DNA from: Bacteroidales bacterium UBA1736
Lineage (GTDB): Bacteria; Bacteroidota; Bacteroidia; Bacteroidales; UBA932
Assembly (NCBI GenBank): GCA_002315825.1
Contig: DCIC01000066.1
Location: forward strand, 281-28,749
Reading direction: 5' to 3'
Length of the DNA: 28,469 nt
The position numbers were made by a program, and so were the translations under genes. The notes beneath the pieces were generated by a model. That model had not been told where the DNA came from. It searched no databases and saw nothing but the letters and a program-made list of their open reading frames with translations. This document shows, piece by piece, positions 1 through 7,854 of the stretch. The stretch's first letter is position 1; every line of letters begins with the position of its first letter.

Positions 1-76
1 CCCCGCTGCTTCGCAGGTGACTCTTGATTTCCGGACTTCAATGAACAATCCGCGTTGATTTCTCAAAAGCGGACTG

Positions 77-107
77 CAAAGGTACACATTTTTTTATTAT
101 CGCCAAA
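77..107 (-). promoter_or_regulatory. Consensus Bacteroidota promoter pointing left out of the window
   Basis: On the minus strand TTTG (107-104) is followed after exactly 19 bases by TACCTTTG (84-77). This matches the primary sigma factor consensus of the Bacteroidota, TTTG-N19-TAnnTTTG. Transcription would run towards position 1 and leave the window, so the gene served is not visible. The leader between the promoter and the edge contains CCGC and GCGG arms that could form a small hairpin. Confidence 0.7.
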
Positions 108-188
108 TCTTTTTTAACTTTTTTTAGTTTTATCGCTATTCCTACTGATTAGTCGCAATTTATACAACACAATATAGATCCAACCTTG

Positions 189-212
189 TTTCGGGCACGA
201 AAAAGCCCGGAA
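189..212. other. Short hairpin beside the tandem repeat array
   Basis: TTTCGGGC at 189-196 can pair with GCCCGGAA at 205-212 (one G-T pair) around an eight-base loop. An alternative pairing uses CGGGCACGA at 192-200 with TCGTGTCGG just downstream. No T tract follows on either strand, so it is not a typical terminator. It lies about 30 bases from the tandem hairpin array and may belong to the same structured region. Confidence 0.4.
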
Positions 213-239
213 TCGTGTCGGGAATAAGGGACAAGCAGT

Positions 240-443
240 AAAACGGGAGCGTTTGACCGCCAATTTCCTCCCGTTTCCATCATTTTTGCAAAAACGGGAG
301 CGTTTGACCGCCAATTTCCTCCCAGTTCCATCATTTTTGCAAAAACGGGAGCGTTTGACCGCCAATTTTCACCCGATCCCATCATTTTTGCAAAACGGGA
401 GCGCTTGATCGGTATTTTCCTCCCGTTCCCATCATTTTGGAGC
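240..443. repeat. Tandem array of about four 51-base hairpin-forming units
   Basis: A unit of about 51 bases is repeated four times, with the conserved core CGGGAGCGTTTGACCGCC starting at 244, 295, 346 and 396, and a diverged start of a fifth unit near 444. Each unit carries AACGGGAG and, 18 bases on, CTCCCG or a close variant, so most units can fold into a stem of 6 to 9 pairs. Units are joined by a T-rich linker (ATCATTTTTGC). Units 1 to 3 are close copies; unit 4 has drifted (CGCTTGATCGG). Because 51 is a multiple of three, both short minus-strand reading frames through the array translate as a 17-residue repeat, but these have no sign of being genes. The spacing is far too regular and the 'spacers' too similar for a CRISPR array. 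Confidence 0.85.
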
Positions 444-446
444 GAA

Positions 447-953
447 ACGGCCACGAATAAGCTTGAAATTAATAGTGAGAAGGGAAGTTGTCAAGTACAA
501 AAAGGTCTGTTTTGCACGCGGCAGAATAATAATTCAGATAGCCCATATAAGACCTATCTCTTTCCCTACCTCTCACATAGCCTTTTGCTTGCCCGTTTCC
601 GTCCCGGCCACAGATCCTGAGCGAACCATAGCGGACCCGTGCCGCTGATGGCGAAGAATCCCCATTTGATGATGGCAGGCTCCTGTCGCCCCGGGCATTT
701 GAGAATATTCAAGAAGGGCTCCCGATATAGTATCCGGATGGTGAACGGAGTTCTTATTACAGTACGGAATGCACAACTGATGAAGTCGGCAGTTGTTTCG
801 TCTTCTGTGGCTGCCATCCTATCTCCAGAGCTTCTGCGTCAGGACAGTTCCTTTTACCAAGGACACAAACACAACATATGCCAAAAGTAGGTGTGATAGT
901 GGCAGTCGTTTGTCTACCTATGTTGCCGTCTTTTATTATCGGATTAGTTTTAT
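447..953. other. Stretch of about 500 bases without a recognisable gene
   Basis: Only short overlapping frames occur here (for example 639-890 plus and 566-817 minus, both 83 residues). They overlap each other on opposite strands, lack a family signature that I recognise, and have no promoter element of the local type in front. The stretch could be a decayed gene or an untranslated region. I see no tRNA and no convincing terminator in it. Confidence 0.5.
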
Positions 954-961
954 TACATTTG
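954..961 (+). promoter_or_regulatory. -7 element upstream of the 39-residue peptide gene
   Basis: TACATTTG at 954-961 matches the Bacteroidota -7 consensus TAnnTTTG and lies 33 bases before the start codon at 995. The upstream -33 element is poor: only a T-rich stretch is found at the expected distance. It would drive the peptide gene and the lipoprotein genes behind it. Confidence 0.5.
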
Positions 962-994
962 CGTACTATAACAAAACTTTAACACAAAATTACA

Positions 995-1114
995 ATGCGT
1001 ACCTATATTCCACCAGAAATATGTGAAATCATAGTTTTAGAAGATTGTCCCATTTTGGCCGTGAGCCAAGACATTGAGGACTGGGTTAATGACGACGAAG
1101 TAATCGATTTTTAA
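995..1114 (+). CDS. Small 39-residue peptide, Bacteroidales short-ORF type
   Basis: A 39-codon frame runs from ATG at 995 to TAA at 1112-1114, two bases before the next gene starts. The peptide opens MRTYIPPEICEI, continues with a hydrophobic stretch ending ILAVS (residues 20-24), and ends in a strongly acidic tail with D/E at 26, 28, 29, 33, 34, 35 and 38. It has two cysteines (10 and 18). From memory, many Bacteroidales genomes encode unannotated peptides of this plan: a basic start, a Y-x-x-P near the beginning, an I/L-E-rich segment, LLAxS, then an acidic or glycine-rich tail. Their function is unknown to me. Position right after a good -7 element and tight coupling to the next gene support expression. 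It is not a membrane or signal peptide in any obvious way; a secreted or processed peptide is possible but unproven. Confidence 0.6.
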   Translation: MRTYIPPEICEIIVLEDCPILAVSQDIEDWVNDDEVIDF

Positions 1115-1116
1115 CT

Positions 1117-3024
1117 ATGAGACACTATTCTGCACTACTATACTCCACAGTGACGATTTTGGCACTGTCATCATTGCTGTCCTGCACAAAATTATCCATT
1201 CAAAGCGAAGCAGATAACGATGTCAAGATGAGTCTTGTCGCGGAATGTTCCGAGACAAAGACTTCGAACGATGGCATATCCACCATCTGGAGCGACGCGG
1301 ACCAGATAAACCTGATCCACAGTTCTGTGCAAGGCGGTAACTTTTTCTCGGAAACCTTCACCCACCAGAGCGGAACGACCTTCACAGGAAGTATCAGAAA
1401 CGTCCAAAGCGTCAACAACTGGTACGCATTCTATCCCTATGACCGGGCTCACAGTGACCCCAACTCAATTGCCTTCACCGTAAGTCATCACCAGGTTCAG
1501 GAGGGCAACGATTCAAAGTCGCATCTTTCGGGGGAGGATTTCCCATTGTACGGACAGAAAACCGATGTAGCACTGTCATCTTCCCTGTCTATGTCTATGC
1601 AGAACGTTCTGTCGGTAGCTGATTTCTGCATAACCAACGATCATTCCAGCCCAATAACCATCCAGTCGATTGAGTTCAGTTCGGTCTGCCCGATTGCCGG
1701 AGAGTTTGTGGGCAATTTTACAGGCTCTCACCCAGAGTTCACGCCCTGCCGCAGCTCCGGAACAACGGTGGAATTGTCCATTAACAAAGCGGAGGCAATC
1801 GCGCCTGAGGCTTCGGCTCATTTCTTTGTCGGCCTCCTCCCGCACAGCATACCCGCAGGCAGCAAGTTGAGTGTCAGGATTACTGCCACTATCAACGGCT
1901 CGGACGCATCAGTCCTGCTCACCAAGACCCTTCCTTCCGATGCCTCTTTCAAATCTGGCAAGATTAAGACAATCAATCTTGCATTCAACCTTCAGGGGGA
2001 ATGGCAGAGTGCCACACACAATCTTGAGAACGAACAGGTCGGAAAGTTCCTTGACGCTGCCGAGGAGCTATATACGGATGACAACTACAAACTCGTAAGT
2101 GTAGCTGTTCTGTACTGCCTGGGCTGCTCGTCATCCAATAGGCTTGATGCTCCCGCACCAGTGAAATTGTCCTGGGACTCAAGCATTGGCGGACTGAGAA
2201 CAGTCCGGATATATCGGGATATTTTCTTGACCGAACTTGAGATGGAGACGTTGGTGCAGAGAAATTCTGTCGATATTATGAATTTGACTCCCGGTCGGCG
2301 CTACAACTATGAAGTGCTGTCTGAAGATGGTGCCCTGCTTTCTGCAGGAACATTTACCACTGCCGGAAGACGAAGAATGATAAAGGTCAGCGACAAGTTC
2401 GATGACAATCATGCCAACAATTTCCGGGATTTGGGAGGGCTCAAAACCGTGGATGGGAAACAGGTGAAATATGGAAAACTGTTCCGCGGCACCAATGTTG
2501 ACAAAGCCACACAGCGAGAGAAGGATTACTTAAAGGGCTATCTTAATGTGGGTTTGGATGTTGAACTGCGCACATATCCGACAAGCAGCCTGGGAGATGA
2601 TGTCGATTTTATAAATGGCAACTATACCGGGAAGTTTTACGAGTTCAGGGTTGGTCTGGAGAACGGGCAGTTCAAGAAAATATTTGCCAAGATCGTAGAA
2701 AATCTCGCAAAGGACAAATCAGCCTATGTCCATTGTCGGGTTGGAGCTGACAGAACAGGATATGTCTGTATATTGCTCCTCTCCGCATTGGGAGTTTCAC
2801 CGAAAGACTGCTCCATCGACTACGAACTCACTTCTTTCAGCATAGTGGGCCTTCATCCCCGAAACAGTATCCTATCGATAATGTGCCGCGAGGGTCTCAA
2901 TTACATCAATAGTTACGAAGGAGATACCTACCAGCACAAGGCCTGGAACATACTGAAAGACTACGGAGTGCCACAGGAGCAGATTGACGCCTTCTGTGAG
3001 ATGATGCTTGAAGATGCTCAATGA
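1117..3024 (+). CDS. Lipoprotein with fimbrillin-like N-terminus, Fn3-like middle and tyrosine-phosphatase domain
   Basis: The 635-residue protein starts with a lipoprotein signal (lipobox LLSC, Cys23), so it should be anchored in a membrane facing the periplasm or surface. Residues of about 35-290 resemble fimbrillin-family beta-sandwich domains: the opening with KTS-x-DG followed by IWSDADQI is typical. Residues of about 346-417 look like an Fn3-type module ending in GTFTTAG. From about 430 the protein is a tyrosine/dual-specificity phosphatase of the Y_phosphatase3 kind, with NNFRDLGG (F436-G441), VELR, and the P-loop HCRVGADRTG (His539, Cys540, Arg546), all catalytic residues being present. 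The Fn3-phosphatase pair is known in Bacteroidota lipoproteins; the added fimbrillin-like part is less usual. Substrate is unknown; phosphoprotein, phosphoinositide or phospho-sugar are all possible. It sits 2 bases after the small peptide gene and 11 bases before the propeller lipoprotein gene. Confidence 0.85.
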   Translation: MRHYSALLYSTVTILALSSLLSCTKLSIQSEADNDVKMSLVAECSETKTSNDGISTIWSDADQINLIHSSVQGGNFFSETFTHQSGTTFTGSIRNVQSVNNWYAFYPYDRAHSDPNSIAFTVSHHQVQEGNDSKSHLSGEDFPLYGQKTDVALSSSLSMSMQNVLSVADFCITNDHSSPITIQSIEFSSVCPIAGEFVGNFTGSHPEFTPCRSSGTTVELSINKAEAIAPEASAHFFVGLLPHSIPAGSKLSVRITATINGSDASVLLTKTLPSDASFKSGKIKTINLAFNLQGEWQSATHNLENEQVGKFLDAAEELYTDDNYKLVSVAVLYCLGCSSSNRLDAPAPVKLSWDSSIGGLRTVRIYRDIFLTELEMETLVQRNSVDIMNLTPGRRYNYEVLSEDGALLSAGTFTTAGRRRMIKVSDKFDDNHANNFRDLGGLKTVDGKQVKYGKLFRGTNVDKATQREKDYLKGYLNVGLDVELRTYPTSSLGDDVDFINGNYTGKFYEFRVGLENGQFKKIFAKIVENLAKDKSAYVHCRVGADRTGYVCILLLSALGVSPKDCSIDYELTSFSIVGLHPRNSILSIMCREGLNYINSYEGDTYQHKAWNILKDYGVPQEQIDAFCEMMLEDAQ

Positions 3025-3035
3025 GCCAGTAGCAC

Positions 3036-4451
3036 ATGACTTCCAAAATCTTAACGACTCTGGCCATTGTTCTGGCAGTATGCGCCTGCAACAATTCAGG
3101 AATTACTGTTTCAGAAGAATACCCTGACATATTCCCGGATTATATTGGAGTGACAATCCCCGCTTCCATCCAGAAGTTACCCATACGGATGGCCGACGGA
3201 AGCAAATGCCGGACATCACAAAGGCAAGTCGGAGACACCCTCTGGATAAGTGTCACATCCCTGGGCAACAAAAACTGCAAAGGCAAAGACAACAAATACA
3301 ACAAAGGCGACAAATACAACAAAGGCAACAATAGCAGCAAAGGCGACAAGGACAACAAGGGCAACAAAAGCTACAAAGTTCGTTACAAAGAATTCCCAAT
3401 ATATATTAGTCGCGACGAAATCGATCCATACATCGCCTACCGCCTCATCGAGCCCGGCTACGAAAGCTGGAACAATATGGGGATCTACACAAGAGCGCTC
3501 GCCGGATTTGAAGAAAAAGCCATCGTCACAAATGAAGCCAACGCAAAAGGCTGCGTCAACTGTCACTGCTTCGACGCCGGCTCCCCGGACAGAATGCTCT
3601 TCCACGCAAGAGGAGAAAAAGGAGGGACAGTAATAATCGACGGCGGGAGCATCACCCTCAACAATCTGAAAAGCAAGGGGCCCCAAAGGCAAGGAACATA
3701 TCCCGCCTGGCATCCGGAAGGACGATATGTAGCATTTTCCTCAAACACGACCCAACAATGCTTCACTATGCAGGGGGACCAGCCGGTGGAAGTCTATGAC
3801 ACAGAGTCGGACATCATCCTTCTCGATACGCAGTCAGAAGACGTCAAGTATATCATCAATTCCGAAGACCGCCTGGAGACCTTTCCCGGATGGTCCGAGG
3901 ACGGATCGACCTTGTACTACTGCGAGGCTCCCTCCTTTGCCGATGTATCCGGACAAAGAGGAGAAATCAGATATCGCCTTATGGGCATCAAATTTCAAGA
4001 TGGAGAGCCGAAAGGCGAGCCGTTCGTCGTGTACCAGAATGACTCCCTGTCCATATCCTTCCCTAGAGCGGCCGGACGATACATACTCCTTACGGGATCA
4101 GCATTCGGGACCTTCCCCATCTGGCATAAGGAAGCCGACTTATACCTGTTTGACACCTCCACAGGCGAGCTCACAAGTGCCGAGACCCTCAACAGCCCGG
4201 ACACTGAGAGCTACCACTCCTGGTCCAGCAACCGCAAATGGGTCATATTCAGCAGCCGCAGAATCGACGGGAGATACACAAGACTCTTTATCTCTCATTT
4301 TGACGGCAATGGCAATTTCACAAAACCATTCCTGCTTCCCCAAAAGGACCCGAACCACAACACATTGAGACTCAAATCCTACAACATCCCCGAGTTTGTA
4401 AAAGGAGATGCCTCCGGCAAGGAAAGCAAAATCAAAAATCTGTTCCAGTGA
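3036..4451 (+). CDS. PD40 beta-propeller lipoprotein with one heme c motif
   Basis: The 471-residue protein begins with a lipoprotein signal, the likely acylated residue being Cys18 (VCAC). Residues 82-114 are a Lys/Gly/Asn/Asp-rich insert encoded by an imperfect DNA repeat. A single CVNCH (Cys173, Cys176, His177) is a c-type heme site. The remainder is a TolB/PD40-type propeller; blade motifs visible are PAWHPEGRYVAFS, PGWSEDGSTLYY, FPRAAGRYILL and HSWSSNRKWVIFSS. Proteins of this plan occur in Bacteroidota beside DUF6057-like membrane proteins, as here. The likely place is the periplasm or outer membrane. The role is unknown: a heme-bearing sensor or scaffold, or electron transfer, are options. 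The heme would require System II maturation, which is encoded at 14919-16465. Confidence 0.75.
   Translation: MTSKILTTLAIVLAVCACNNSGITVSEEYPDIFPDYIGVTIPASIQKLPIRMADGSKCRTSQRQVGDTLWISVTSLGNKNCKGKDNKYNKGDKYNKGNNSSKGDKDNKGNKSYKVRYKEFPIYISRDEIDPYIAYRLIEPGYESWNNMGIYTRALAGFEEKAIVTNEANAKGCVNCHCFDAGSPDRMLFHARGEKGGTVIIDGGSITLNNLKSKGPQRQGTYPAWHPEGRYVAFSSNTTQQCFTMQGDQPVEVYDTESDIILLDTQSEDVKYIINSEDRLETFPGWSEDGSTLYYCEAPSFADVSGQRGEIRYRLMGIKFQDGEPKGEPFVVYQNDSLSISFPRAAGRYILLTGSAFGTFPIWHKEADLYLFDTSTGELTSAETLNSPDTESYHSWSSNRKWVIFSSRRIDGRYTRLFISHFDGNGNFTKPFLLPQKDPNHNTLRLKSYNIPEFVKGDASGKESKIKNLFQ
3279..3377 (+). repeat. In-frame low-complexity repeat coding Lys-Gly-Asn/Asp
   Basis: About 99 bases are built from variants of AAA-GGC-AAC/GAC-AAA-TAC/GAC, for example GGCGACAAATACAACAAAGG. 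The period is a multiple of three, mostly 12 to 18 bases, so gain or loss of units keeps the frame. It encodes residues 82-114 of the propeller lipoprotein, between the N-terminal region and the heme motif. The flanking sequence resumes normal composition at once, consistent with local slippage expansion. Confidence 0.75.
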
Positions 4452-4470
4452 CAGATGAAGCAGACAAACA

Positions 4471-5820
4471 ATGATGAAAAGACCAGATGAAACAATGACC
4501 AAAGGCGCAGACGGCAGCCCAAAGAATTGGGCCAAAGTCCTGACGTGGACGCTCGAGCCGGTGCTGCTCTTTTGTACCGTATTCATCGTCAGCCATATCT
4601 GGCAGAAATTCGCCCTGTCCAATCAAGAAAGCCTCGGCCTGTTTCTCTGGGCTCCCGATTATCTGAACGATATGCTTTCTCTCGACAGGCCGCTGTCCAG
4701 ACTCATAGGAGCATATCTGGTCCAGTTCTTCAGATTCCAATATCTTGCAGAAGCCATCACTGCCTCCATCGTCTGCATTATCTTCCTGCTGATCAGATGG
4801 ATAACCTCGCGCTGCGGATTTACCTGCGGTGCTTTCTGCACACTAGCCGCCGCGGCAGTATGGACGGCAATGGCAAAGACAACTGAGACTTCCCTCGGCA
4901 TCTTGATTCTGCTCATAGCAGCTGCGCTCTCAATTGCCTGCATTTTTATCAGACTGAAGGAATTCTTCTGCCTCCGTTTTGCATTGTCCGCAGGCATCAG
5001 CATTGTCCTGCTCATCTGCAGCAGCCTGCTCATTGCCAGGGACAAAGAAATCCAAAGCAGAGAGAGATGGAGCCTTATCGAGCAGGCTTCGGTCAATCAC
5101 AATTGGGACGCAGTCCTCAGCGTCGCCACCCCGAGCCAATGCAGGCAAGACAGGGAAATGCTTCCTTTTGCGCTGCTCGCCCTCAACGAGAAGGGGCAAC
5201 TCGCGGAGAAGATGTTCCTGTACCCTATTCAGGGGCCCGAGGATCTGGATACCGAAGGTTCCTCCTCGCGCCGCGCTTTCCTTTTCTCGAGCGTACTTTA
5301 CGAGAGCCTGGGGTGCAGCAATGAAGCTATCCACCAGACATTCCAGTCAGCCTGCTTCACCGCTCACGGGACGAGTTTCGGGACATTGAGGCAATTGGTC
5401 CGGTTCTATGCCTACCGGGGAGACGAAGCAATGGTGCGCAAATACTGCACAATCCTCCAGAGAAGCAGTCTGCACAAGGCTTTCACGGAAAAATATCTCG
5501 CCCTGATTGAAGAAACCAAGCAGGAGAAAGCCCCCGAGAACGATAGTTGGCAGCGAAACATTATGAATCACGACCAACTCTCCGACCTCATTCTCCTCCA
5601 GCAGGAGGGCATCTCCTCCGGAATCACGATGGACAGGTATTTCTGCTACCTCCTCGCAAAAAAGGACATCAACAGCTTCAAAACCCAGTTTGAACTGGCC
5701 AAAGAATACTATCAGACCATCCCGAGACATTTCAGGGAGGCGCTGGAGATATCAGAAGGGCATCCCTCTCCCGACAATATATATTATATGTACTGTCAGG
5801 CAGAAAAGGGCATCAAATAA
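4471..5820 (+). CDS. Integral membrane protein, DUF6057-like
   Basis: The 449-residue protein has about five hydrophobic segments in its first 190 residues (around 16-40, 65-108, 115-135, 139-160 and 168-190), followed by a soluble C-terminal part of about 250 residues rich in short helices, of TPR-like look. This plan, and the place right behind a PD40 lipoprotein, fits the Bacteroidota family DUF6057, whose function is not known. The start could be the ATG at 4471 or the adjacent ATG at 4474. It lies 19 bases after the propeller gene, so it is probably co-transcribed. A job in anchoring or assembling the lipoprotein partner is only inference. Confidence 0.65.
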   Translation: MMKRPDETMTKGADGSPKNWAKVLTWTLEPVLLFCTVFIVSHIWQKFALSNQESLGLFLWAPDYLNDMLSLDRPLSRLIGAYLVQFFRFQYLAEAITASIVCIIFLLIRWITSRCGFTCGAFCTLAAAAVWTAMAKTTETSLGILILLIAAALSIACIFIRLKEFFCLRFALSAGISIVLLICSSLLIARDKEIQSRERWSLIEQASVNHNWDAVLSVATPSQCRQDREMLPFALLALNEKGQLAEKMFLYPIQGPEDLDTEGSSSRRAFLFSSVLYESLGCSNEAIHQTFQSACFTAHGTSFGTLRQLVRFYAYRGDEAMVRKYCTILQRSSLHKAFTEKYLALIEETKQEKAPENDSWQRNIMNHDQLSDLILLQQEGISSGITMDRYFCYLLAKKDINSFKTQFELAKEYYQTIPRHFREALEISEGHPSPDNIYYMYCQAEKGIK

Positions 5821-5821
5821 G

Positions 5822-5857
5822 TTTTCGAATCCCTGCCCGTAAAAAATATTATCTTTG
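5822..5857 (+). promoter_or_regulatory. Promoter of the OPT transporter and pepT
   Basis: TATCTTTG at 5850-5857 fits the TAnnTTTG -7 consensus, 20 bases before the start codon at 5878. TTTTCG at 5822-5827 is a passable -33 element with slightly long spacing. The site lies directly after the stop codon of the membrane protein gene, so the transporter unit likely has its own promoter. Confidence 0.6.
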
Positions 5858-5877
5858 TCAAAATAGATACTCAGAAT

Positions 5878-7851
5878 ATGGACGAAAAAACAAATCTCTC
5901 TCTTCCGGAGAACGCTCACCGCGAATTGAAGCCGGGAGAAGTTTATCAGCCTCTGCTCAAAGCGGACAAGACTTACCCGGAAGTGACTCCCTACTCGGTC
6001 ACAATGGGGCTTATTATGGTTATCATATTTTCCGCTGCGGCAGCTTATCTCGGATTGAAGGTAGGACAGGTATTTGAAGCCGCAATCCCTATTGCCATAA
6101 TCGCAGTCGGAGTGACCGGCGCTCTGGGAAAGAAAGGCGGGCTTGGGCAGAATGTAATCATCCAATCTATAGGATCCTGCTCGGGAGTCATCGTCGCCGG
6201 AGCAATCTTCACTCTCCCTGCCATTTACATCATCGGTCTGGAGGTAAACTTTATGCATATGTTCCTGTCATCCCTGCTGGGAGGCATACTGGGCATTCTG
6301 TTTCTGATACCCTTCAGGAAATACTTTGTCAAGGAGATGCACGGAAAATACCCCTTCCCCGAAGCAACGGCCACCACGCAGGTCCTCATCAGCGGAGAGA
6401 GCGGAGGCAAGGGGGCAAAGACTTTGCTTATCAGCGGTATTATCGGAGGTCTTTATGACTTTGTCGTTGCCACTTTCGGCGCTTGGAGCGAGACCCTCAC
6501 CACTACCGCCACCCACATAGGCCAGACAGTGGCAGACAAGGCAAAGCTCGTTCTGAAGCTCAACACCGGGGCAGCCGTCCTCGGTCTGGGATATATTGTC
6601 GGATTGAAATATGCCTTTATCATCTGCTGCGGAAGTTTCCTCGTATGGATTGCAATCATTCCTTTGCTCAACCTGCTGTGGGGCGGCCAGGTAATTGACC
6701 TGATGAACACTGGAGTAGTCCAGACCATCAGGGAGATGTCTGCAGAAGAGTTGTTCAAGGATTACGCCCGCCACATCGGTATAGGCGGCATCGCTACCGC
6801 AGGCATCATCGGCATCATAAAGTCCGCCGGAGTCATCAAATCCGCAATCGGACTGGCCACCAGCGAGTTCAAGAAAAAGCCCGGGGATGCTTCAGAGAAC
6901 ATTGAAAGGACCCAGAAGGACCTTCCGATGAAGACAATAGTCTTTGCAATTATCCTCACTCTTCTGGCTGTGTTTGCATTCTTTGCTTTCGGAGGAGTTG
7001 TAAACAATATCTGGCAGGCGGTCATCGCTCTGCTCATCGTCGCAGTCATCTCATTCCTGTTCACTACGGTTGCGGCCAACGCAATCGCGATTGTCGGGAC
7101 CAACCCCGTCAGCGGAATGACCATTATGACATTGATTATCACCGCTCTGGTTTTGGTGGCAGTGGGGCTGAAGGGTGAAAGCGGAATGGTTGCAGCGATG
7201 GTGATCGGAGGCGTTGTCTGCACGGCGCTCTCAATGGCAGGAGGCTTCATCACTGACCTCAAAATCGGTTACTGGATTGGCACAACCCCCGCAAAACAGC
7301 AGGGATGGAAGTTCCTTGGAACATTGGTTGCAGCGGCGACGGTGGGAGGAGTGATGATGGTGCTCAACAAGACCTATGGATTTGTCGGGGAGAATGCTCT
7401 GGTGGCTCCTCAGGCAAATGCGATGGCAGCAGTCATCCAGCCTATGATGAACGGGGGCAATGCTCCCTGGATTCTCTATGGCATCGGAGCAGTCATTGCC
7501 ATTATCCTGAATTTCTGCAAAGTCCCTGCATTGGCTTTCTGCCTGGGAATGTTTATTCCCATTGACCTCAACCTGCCTCTTCTCGTGGGAGGTGCTATCG
7601 CTTGGTTTGTCGGTTCCCGCAGCTCGGACAAGCAGGTCAATGCAGCCCGCCAGGAGAAGGGTACCCTCATCGCTTCGGGATTTATCGCCGGAGGCGCGCT
7701 TATGGGAGTTGTCAGCGCAATACTGAAATTTGCTGACGTGGATATGTTCCTGTACGGCTGGAATGAAGCCTGGGGCGAGAAAATCGCTATCGTGCCTTTC
7801 ATCCTGATCTGTGCTTATCTTACTTGGGCATCAATGAAAAAAGACAAATAA
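5878..7851 (+). CDS. OPT family oligopeptide transporter
   Basis: The 657-residue protein is highly hydrophobic, with about 14 to 16 membrane segments as expected for the OPT (oligopeptide transporter) superfamily. Family hallmarks seen are TPYSVTMGLIMVIIFSAAAAYLGLK near the start (from residue about 41), KKGGLGQNVIIQSIGS (about 85-100), and KYPFPEATATTQVL (about 159-172). OPT members import small peptides or metal chelates across the inner membrane, driven by protons. The gene is followed after three bases by peptidase T, which strongly suggests that the substrate here is short peptides. Length is normal for bacterial OPT proteins and the frame is intact. Confidence 0.9.
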   Translation: MDEKTNLSLPENAHRELKPGEVYQPLLKADKTYPEVTPYSVTMGLIMVIIFSAAAAYLGLKVGQVFEAAIPIAIIAVGVTGALGKKGGLGQNVIIQSIGSCSGVIVAGAIFTLPAIYIIGLEVNFMHMFLSSLLGGILGILFLIPFRKYFVKEMHGKYPFPEATATTQVLISGESGGKGAKTLLISGIIGGLYDFVVATFGAWSETLTTTATHIGQTVADKAKLVLKLNTGAAVLGLGYIVGLKYAFIICCGSFLVWIAIIPLLNLLWGGQVIDLMNTGVVQTIREMSAEELFKDYARHIGIGGIATAGIIGIIKSAGVIKSAIGLATSEFKKKPGDASENIERTQKDLPMKTIVFAIILTLLAVFAFFAFGGVVNNIWQAVIALLIVAVISFLFTTVAANAIAIVGTNPVSGMTIMTLIITALVLVAVGLKGESGMVAAMVIGGVVCTALSMAGGFITDLKIGYWIGTTPAKQQGWKFLGTLVAAATVGGVMMVLNKTYGFVGENALVAPQANAMAAVIQPMMNGGNAPWILYGIGAVIAIILNFCKVPALAFCLGMFIPIDLNLPLLVGGAIAWFVGSRSSDKQVNAARQEKGTLIASGFIAGGALMGVVSAILKFADVDMFLYGWNEAWGEKIAIVPFILICAYLTWASMKKDK

Positions 7852-7854
7852 AAA

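Noticed and set aside
240..443. CRISPR array
   Set aside because: The whole 51-base unit is repeated, including what would be the spacers, and no cas genes are present.
149..454. Minus-strand frame translating as a 17-residue repeat
   Set aside because: The frame exists because the 51-base DNA repeat has a period divisible by three. It has no promoter, no homology that I recognise, and a second overlapping frame repeats in the same way.
5821..5877. Terminator between the DUF6057-like gene and the OPT gene
   Set aside because: No stable hairpin with a T tract is seen; the gap is taken up by promoter elements.
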